Assembly (NCBI GenBank): GCA_937957685.1
Contig: CALGAO010000061.1
Coordinates: 1 to 9,074 of the forward strand
Direction: 5' to 3'
Source of the DNA: an uncultured Paenibacillaceae bacterium
GTDB lineage: Bacteria > Bacillota > Bacilli > Paenibacillales > DA-C8
Length of the DNA: 9,074 nt
Below are positions 5,793 through 9,074 of this stretch, in pieces (position 1 is the stretch's first letter; the number at the start of each line of letters is the position of its first letter). The position numbers and the translations under genes are program-made. Under the pieces are notes generated by a model. That model was not told the DNA's origin. It searched no databases and saw only the letters and a program-made list of their open reading frames with translations.

Positions 5793-7346
5793 TTACAACT
5801 TCCTGAGGATGTCGATCAGTTCCTCCGACATCGTGCTGATCTCCTGTACCGATGCATTGATCTCTTCCGTCAGGGCCGCTTGCGACTGCGTCAGCGTGGA
5901 CATGCCCGAGATGCTGCCCATGATGTGATCGATGCTTTGCTTCATCTCCTGAATGGTTCGCTCGATCTGCACGGAAGCCTTCTTGCTGTGCTCGGCCAGC
6001 TTCCGCACCTCGCTCGCGACCACCGCGAAGCCTCGGCCAACTTCCCCCGCATGGGCCGCCTCGATCGCGGCATTCAGGCCGAGCAGCGTGGTCTGATCCG
6101 CCACCTCCTTGATCAGCGAGGTGACGGCCCTGGTCTCGTCCGTCTTCGCCTGCACGTCCTTCGCGATCTGATAGGAATTCTCCTGGGCGGATGCGATGTC
6201 CTGAGCCTGCTCGGTGACGTTCGTGATGCCGCGGACGATGTCATTGATCGCCTCGAACAATCCGCTCATCTGGACATTGACCATGCGGATCACCTCATCC
6301 CTGACCACCTCGTGCGTGATGTCTCTGATGGTTCCCGCCACGCGCAGCGGCGTGCCGTTCTCATCTCGCGAGGTCGCTCCACCCGCCAGATACCAACGGT
6401 ACTCGCCCGTTTTCGATGCGAGGCGATATTTCAGCGTATACGAGGTTTTGTCCGGTTCATTCTGCAGATGATGCAGGAGTTCCGCCAGAGTGCGATCCCG
6501 ATCCTCCGGATGCAGTTGATTGATCCAGCTGCTCATCTTGTTCGGGAAGTCATGCTCGCCCTCGAAGCCGAGCGTGGCCCGGAATTGATCCGACCACCAG
6601 AAGGCGTTGTCCGGATTGAGCGGATCACCGGCAACCACGATCATATCCCATGGCGCTTCCGACATGGCGCGATTGATCATTTCATACCGTTCCATGAGCG
6701 CCAGGAATTGCTGCTCCATCATCTTCCTGTCATGTATGTCCGTCAAGGCTCCCGCCACCATGATCGGCGTGCCATCCGGCTTGCGAAGCGTGGAGCCGGC
6801 CGCCTTGTACCATCTGTACTCCCCTTGCTTCGTCATCAACCGGTATTCTATGTTGTATTTGGTCTGACCCGTACGGTCCAGCATATGGTCCGCAAACAGC
6901 TTCAGCACCTTGTCCTTGTCCTCAGGATGAAGTCGATCCGACCAGCTCTCCAGCACGTTCGGGAAATCATGCTCGTCCGTAAACCCGAGCATGCGTCGGA
7001 ATTCATCCGACCAACGGAACACATTGGCCGGGTTCACCGGGTCGCCGGCAACGACATCCATTTCCCACAAGGCCACCTCGAACGCTTCCGTCACCATATC
7101 CAGACGAAGCCTGGGTTCGCTCTCGCGCTCATGCAGCGCGGCGGATATGCGATCGGTCAATTGCTGCAGCCTGGCATCGGTGCTGTCGTTCCCCGTTCTG
7201 GATACAAAGATGTTCTCCTTGCCTTGTTCCAGAAGCTGGACGTACTCCTCCAGTTCCGTCAGCCATGCCTCTCCCTTGCCCTTGATGTCCATTCCTTCCT
7301 GTTGCAACTGCGGTGTGTTGTTCTTGCTGCGATTCTTCCACATCAT
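5793..7346 (-). CDS. Soluble chemoreceptor with two PAS domains and a short MCP signalling domain
   Basis: A 517-residue cytoplasmic receptor with no membrane helix. After a charged, probably helical N-terminus (1-80) come two PAS domains of the PAS_3 type (about 84-208 and 221-345), then a methyl-accepting signalling hairpin (about 360-517) with the tip QTTLLGLNAAIEAAHAGEVG at 418-437. The two PAS copies repeat the pattern VVAGDP-NP-N-F-WSD-FR-LGF-EHDFPN, offset by 139 residues, so they arose by duplication. The signalling part is only about 150 residues, shorter than the roughly 280 of the membrane receptor at 548-2275, and leaves little room for methylation helices. PAS domains of this kind sense redox state, oxygen or small ligands; no cofactor can be read from the sequence. 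The start at 7346 follows AAGGAG by six bases; the longer frame to 7454 overlaps another gene fragment and lacks a ribosome binding site. Confidence 0.92.
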   Translation of the reverse strand: MMWKNRSKNNTPQLQQEGMDIKGKGEAWLTELEEYVQLLEQGKENIFVSRTGNDSTDARLQQLTDRISAALHERESEPRLRLDMVTEAFEVALWEMDVVAGDPVNPANVFRWSDEFRRMLGFTDEHDFPNVLESWSDRLHPEDKDKVLKLFADHMLDRTGQTKYNIEYRLMTKQGEYRWYKAAGSTLRKPDGTPIMVAGALTDIHDRKMMEQQFLALMERYEMINRAMSEAPWDMIVVAGDPLNPDNAFWWSDQFRATLGFEGEHDFPNKMSSWINQLHPEDRDRTLAELLHHLQNEPDKTSYTLKYRLASKTGEYRWYLAGGATSRDENGTPLRVAGTIRDITHEVVRDEVIRMVNVQMSGLFEAINDIVRGITNVTEQAQDIASAQENSYQIAKDVQAKTDETRAVTSLIKEVADQTTLLGLNAAIEAAHAGEVGRGFAVVASEVRKLAEHSKKASVQIERTIQEMKQSIDHIMGSISGMSTLTQSQAALTEEINASVQEISTMSEELIDILRKL

Positions 7347-7384
7347 GTTGGTCTCCTTCTCTGCTGATGGCGAATGAATGGTAC

Positions 7385-7396
7385 TGATCATGATCA
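7385..7396. promoter_or_regulatory. 12-bp palindrome in the PAS receptor leader
   Basis: TGATCATGATCA is a perfect palindrome 39 bases before the receptor start, between its ribosome binding site and a TATAAT at 7431-7436. It may bind a dimeric regulator, but it is also a repeat of the simple unit TGATCA, so chance is possible. Confidence 0.3.
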
Positions 7397-7430
7397 AAGT
7401 ATCTTCGCAACCATAAACACAAGAATATCC

Positions 7431-7440
7431 ATTATATCGG
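7431..7440 (-). promoter_or_regulatory. Possible promoter -10 of the PAS receptor gene
   Basis: The minus strand reads CCGATATAAT. It contains a TATAAT for sigma-A and, overlapping it, CCGATAT, the -10 form used by motility sigma-D. No clear TTGACA or TAAA is found at the right distance upstream, so either reading is incomplete. It overlaps the stop codon of the sigma-like fragment at 7432-7557. Confidence 0.3.
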
Positions 7441-7557
7441 TTCCCCGCGCGCAAAAGTGAATAGAATGCCAGCAGGATGGTCCGTCTTGTTCAGGGCAAA
7501 CCCATACAGCGGCTTCATGTATTCCCGGATGATCTCGTCGGCTTGATGCTTCTCCAT
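7432..7557 (-). pseudogene. N-terminal fragment of a sigma-70-family sigma factor
   Basis: A 41-codon frame with an excellent ribosome binding site (AGGAGGAG, ending nine bases before the ATG at 7557). The first 25 residues, including IIREYMKPLYGFALNKT, resemble the start of sigma region 2 in ECF-like sigma factors of Paenibacillus-type bacteria, where YGFALKKT is followed by an acidic stretch leading into the core-binding helix. Here the similarity stops after NKTDH, and a short unrelated tail (ILFTFARGEPI) reaches a TAA at 7434-7432. Known relatives have roughly 160-200 residues or more. I infer that a deletion removed the rest and joined this 5' end to DNA upstream of the PAS receptor gene. 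An in-frame ATG at 7590 would add 11 residues but lacks a ribosome binding site. A functional 41-residue peptide cannot be excluded. Confidence 0.5.
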
Positions 7558-7683
7558 GGATGCAAGCTCCTCCTGATCGGTGGCACTCATCTATATACTA
7601 CGAGGCAAGCGTGAACGGTTGGGGATGCCTTGGAAAAATTTCCGCGATGTACTCCCCGCTTCCACCAGTACACCTTAAATTTC

Positions 7684-7692
7684 TGGTATAAT
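7684..7692 (+). promoter_or_regulatory. Extended -10 promoter of the aminoglycoside nucleotidyltransferase gene
   Basis: TGGTATAAT is a perfect extended -10 (TGnTATAAT). No good -35 is present 17 bases upstream, which extended -10 promoters tolerate. Transcription should begin near 7699, leaving a leader of about 130 bases before the resistance-type gene. Copies of AGTACA or its complement at 7648-7653, 7667-7672 and 7702-7707 surround it. Confidence 0.6.
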
Positions 7693-7737
7693 GGTCTCCA
7701 GAGTACATGGAGTTCCTGCCAGAGGGGAGGAGCAAGC

Positions 7738-7764
7738 ATGCATCCCAAGAAAGTCCCCCGTTAA
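7738..7764 (+). CDS. Possible leader peptide, 8 codons
   Basis: A very strong ribosome binding site, GGGGAGGAG (7724-7732), is followed after five bases by an ATG and a reading frame of eight codons (MHPKKVPR) ending in TAA. It lies in the leader of the nucleotidyltransferase gene, about 40 bases after the predicted transcript start and 66 bases before that gene's ATG. Its ribosome binding site is better than that of the main gene. Short translated leaders control several ribosome-drug resistance genes by attenuation, so a regulatory role is possible. The peptide itself resembles nothing I know. Support is limited to the ribosome binding site and position. Confidence 0.35.
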   Translation: MHPKKVPR

Positions 7765-7830
7765 GCCCGTGGCCCGCCATTCATGTGTTCGTGCCTCTCA
7801 TCCATATCCACTAAAAGGAGATGCTTAACC

Positions 7831-8601
7831 ATGCACATGAATGGCCCTATAGCCATGACGCGTAACGAAAGACTGGATATCTGCCACGAGATAGCCGCAA
7901 GATTGCACGAGGTGTACGGAGACAACATCCTGGCCATCGGAATCTATGGCTCGATCGCCAGAGGAACGGACGGTCCCTGCTCGGACATCGAGATGTTCTG
8001 TGTATTAAGAGATGCCGGCGAACCGGTCGAACTGTGCCATGAATGGTCAGCAGGTCCCTGGAAGGCGGAAGTCGATGTCTATACGGCAGACATCCTGCTG
8101 CGCAACGCTTCAACGGTTGAAGGAAGGTGGCCCCTCACCCATGGCCCTTTCTTGACCCATCTCAGCCTGTATGATCCCGACGGCTTCTTCCCGCGATTAA
8201 GAGAAGCGGCCGAATCACCGACCGGAGCAGACTTCAGGCGTGCCATTCAGGAAGTGTTGGTCGGGGAAATGTATGAGTTCATCGGCAAGCTGCGAAATGT
8301 CAGCCAGCTTGGCCCGCACACCTATCTTCCTTACCTGGCCATGGAGCTTGCCCATTATGGAGCCATGATCGTTGGCTTGCACAACCGGAAGCTGTATTCG
8401 ACAGGCGCGATGGTGCTGCCGGAAGCGTTGCAGTTGCCGGATCTCCCGGATGGATTCGCGCCCCTGGCGCAGATGGTGATGTCCGGACAGCTTGCCTCCT
8501 CTGCGCAGATCGTTTCAACTTGTGAAGATTACTGGAATGGCCTGGTGAAGTGGGCAGACGAACACGGTTACGTCATCCACACCGGACGCATACCTTTCTG
8601 A
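7831..8601 (+). CDS. Aminoglycoside 4'-nucleotidyltransferase, ANT(4')/AadD-like
   Basis: A cytoplasmic enzyme of 256 residues that should transfer a nucleotide from ATP or another NTP to the 4'-hydroxyl of aminoglycosides such as kanamycin and tobramycin. It lines up along its whole length with the staphylococcal/Bacillus kanamycin nucleotidyltransferase AadD as I remember it (253 residues): MNGPIAMTRNERL near the start, IYGSIARGTDGPCSDIEM, WPLTHGPF, VMSGQLASS, EDYWNGLVKW and the end RIPF. The metal-binding residues D52 and E54 of the SDIE motif, E80, the catalytic base E149 and K153 correspond to AadD D50, E52, E76, E145 and K149. Many positions differ, so it is a divergent relative rather than the mobile gene itself, and no transposon or plasmid gene is nearby. 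The start at 7831 lies ten bases after AAGGAG; M3 at 7837 is an alternative that matches the AadD start exactly. Actual resistance has not been shown. Confidence 0.92.
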   Translation: MHMNGPIAMTRNERLDICHEIAARLHEVYGDNILAIGIYGSIARGTDGPCSDIEMFCVLRDAGEPVELCHEWSAGPWKAEVDVYTADILLRNASTVEGRWPLTHGPFLTHLSLYDPDGFFPRLREAAESPTGADFRRAIQEVLVGEMYEFIGKLRNVSQLGPHTYLPYLAMELAHYGAMIVGLHNRKLYSTGAMVLPEALQLPDLPDGFAPLAQMVMSGQLASSAQIVSTCEDYWNGLVKWADEHGYVIHTGRIPF

Positions 8602-8635
8602 CCGTCAGGTCATTCATCAGTTGACCACCAACACA

Positions 8636-8671
8636 GAGCGGCCAAGCCCCTGGAATAGCGCTTGACCGCTC
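8636..8671. terminator. Hairpin between the nucleotidyltransferase and methyltransferase genes
   Basis: GAGCGGCCAAGC (8636-8647) and GCTTGACCGCTC (8660-8671) form a 12-bp stem with one mismatch (a G-U pair when read on the minus strand) and a 12-base loop. It sits between two converging genes, 35 bases after one stop codon and 26 bases from the other, and probably ends transcription from both sides. T-rich tails are weak. Confidence 0.55.
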
Positions 8672-8696
8672 CGTCTTACTCGCAGCATGCAACACG

Positions 8697-9074
8697 CTAA
8701 ACAGCCTTCCCGATCATTAACGCATGATAGTTAATGACCTTCAGGCCTCTGGACGTCGCGTGGCGATAGAAGATTTCCTCCACATCCTTCAGGCATCGCT
8801 GCCACACGATTCGCTTCAGCGACTCCTTCTGCCCGAAGCATTTCCTGATCAGGACATCCTCAGGCGTGGACAGGTATTCCACCTCTTCGATGATCTGCAG
8901 CTCCACTTTCTCCAGACCGCTCTCGGACAGCTGCTGTTCATATATCGCCCGGATCTCGTCCATATGGTTGTCCGGAAGCGGTTGATACAACCCGGGGAAG
9001 AGACTTCGGAAATGCCCGTCCGATCGGCAGTGATACAGTCCCAACGCGATGCCGCCGCTTCTCAGGATGCGATG
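8697..9074 (-). CDS. Class I SAM-dependent methyltransferase, C-terminal part
   Basis: The reading frame is open to the right edge of the window, so the start lies outside; 125 residues are visible before the TAG at 8699-8697. The first visible residues, HRILRSGGIALGLYH, match the strand-turn (RxLxPGG) that follows motif III in class I methyltransferases, and the chain ends YHALMIGKAV, a common last strand of this fold. The SAM-binding glycine motif would lie upstream and is not seen. The region between is helical and charged, without a motif that reveals the substrate. A TTG at 9044 could be read as a start but has no family support. The fold assignment is likely; the substrate is unknown. 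Confidence 0.65.
   Translation of the reverse strand, partial: HRILRSGGIALGLYHCRSDGHFRSLFPGLYQPLPDNHMDEIRAIYEQQLSESGLEKVELQIIEEVEYLSTPEDVLIRKCFGQKESLKRIVWQRCLKDVEEIFYRHATSRGLKVINYHALMIGKAV

Noticed and set aside
5667..7367. Plus-strand open frame of 566 codons
   Set aside because: It lies opposite the PAS chemoreceptor gene, reads as an Arg/Leu/His-rich translation without family motifs, and has no ribosome binding site. It is a codon-bias shadow of the real gene.
7590..7620. Possible ECF-type autoregulated promoter (CCAACCGTT ... CGTAGTAT) before the sigma-like fragment
   Set aside because: The spacing is about two bases too short and the -10 does not match CGTC well, so it is not listed as a feature.
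1..9074. CRISPR array, tRNA, rRNA, riboswitch or insertion sequence
   Set aside because: No regularly spaced repeats, cloverleaf, conserved RNA core or transposase-like sequence was found on reading both strands by eye.

Overview
The window looks like chromosomal DNA of a moderately GC-rich Firmicute, most likely Paenibacillus or a relative such as Cohnella. This is an inference from strong AGGAGG-type ribosome binding sites, TTGACA/TATAAT promoters, the ArsR, HrtB and ANT(4') protein types, and the mixture of chemoreceptors with accessory genes. No rRNA, tRNA, CRISPR array, insertion sequence or phage gene was seen.

Layout. Bases 1-237 (+) hold the 3' end of an ArsR/SmtB-type repressor, followed by a terminator-like hairpin and a short relic of a glyoxalase/VOC gene (about 346-453). 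A transmembrane Cache-HAMP methyl-accepting chemotaxis protein (MCP) occupies 548-2275 on the minus strand. Next comes a minus-strand cluster running from 5456 down to 2535: a TetR regulator, an HrtB-like permease, an HrtA-like ATPase and an IsdG/HmoA-type heme monooxygenase, closed by a good intrinsic terminator. A soluble MCP with two duplicated PAS domains lies at 5793-7346 (-). Upstream of it is a truncated sigma-70-type N-terminus (7432-7557, -). On the plus strand, an ANT(4')/AadD-like aminoglycoside nucleotidyltransferase (7831-8601) has its own extended -10 promoter and a possible eight-codon leader peptide. The window ends in the C-terminal part of a class I methyltransferase (8697-9074, -).

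How the genes work together. The clearest system is the TetR-permease-ATPase-monooxygenase cluster. The permease and ATPase resemble HrtB/HrtA, which protect Gram-positive bacteria from heme toxicity by efflux. The last gene keeps the Asn-Trp-His catalytic set of IsdG-type heme-degrading enzymes. Between the regulator gene and the permease gene is a near-consensus promoter (TTGACA-18 bp-TATAAT). Its -35 box is buried in a perfect 14-bp palindrome, TGACACGCGTGTCA, and a sister palindrome, TGACACATGTGTCA, lies in the 5' leader. The simplest reading is a heme-responsive repressor controlling both export and breakdown of heme. The two chemoreceptors appear to be independent sensory genes, one membrane-bound and one cytoplasmic. 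The gene relics at about 346-453 and 7432-7557 suggest past deletions or rearrangement in this accessory-like region.
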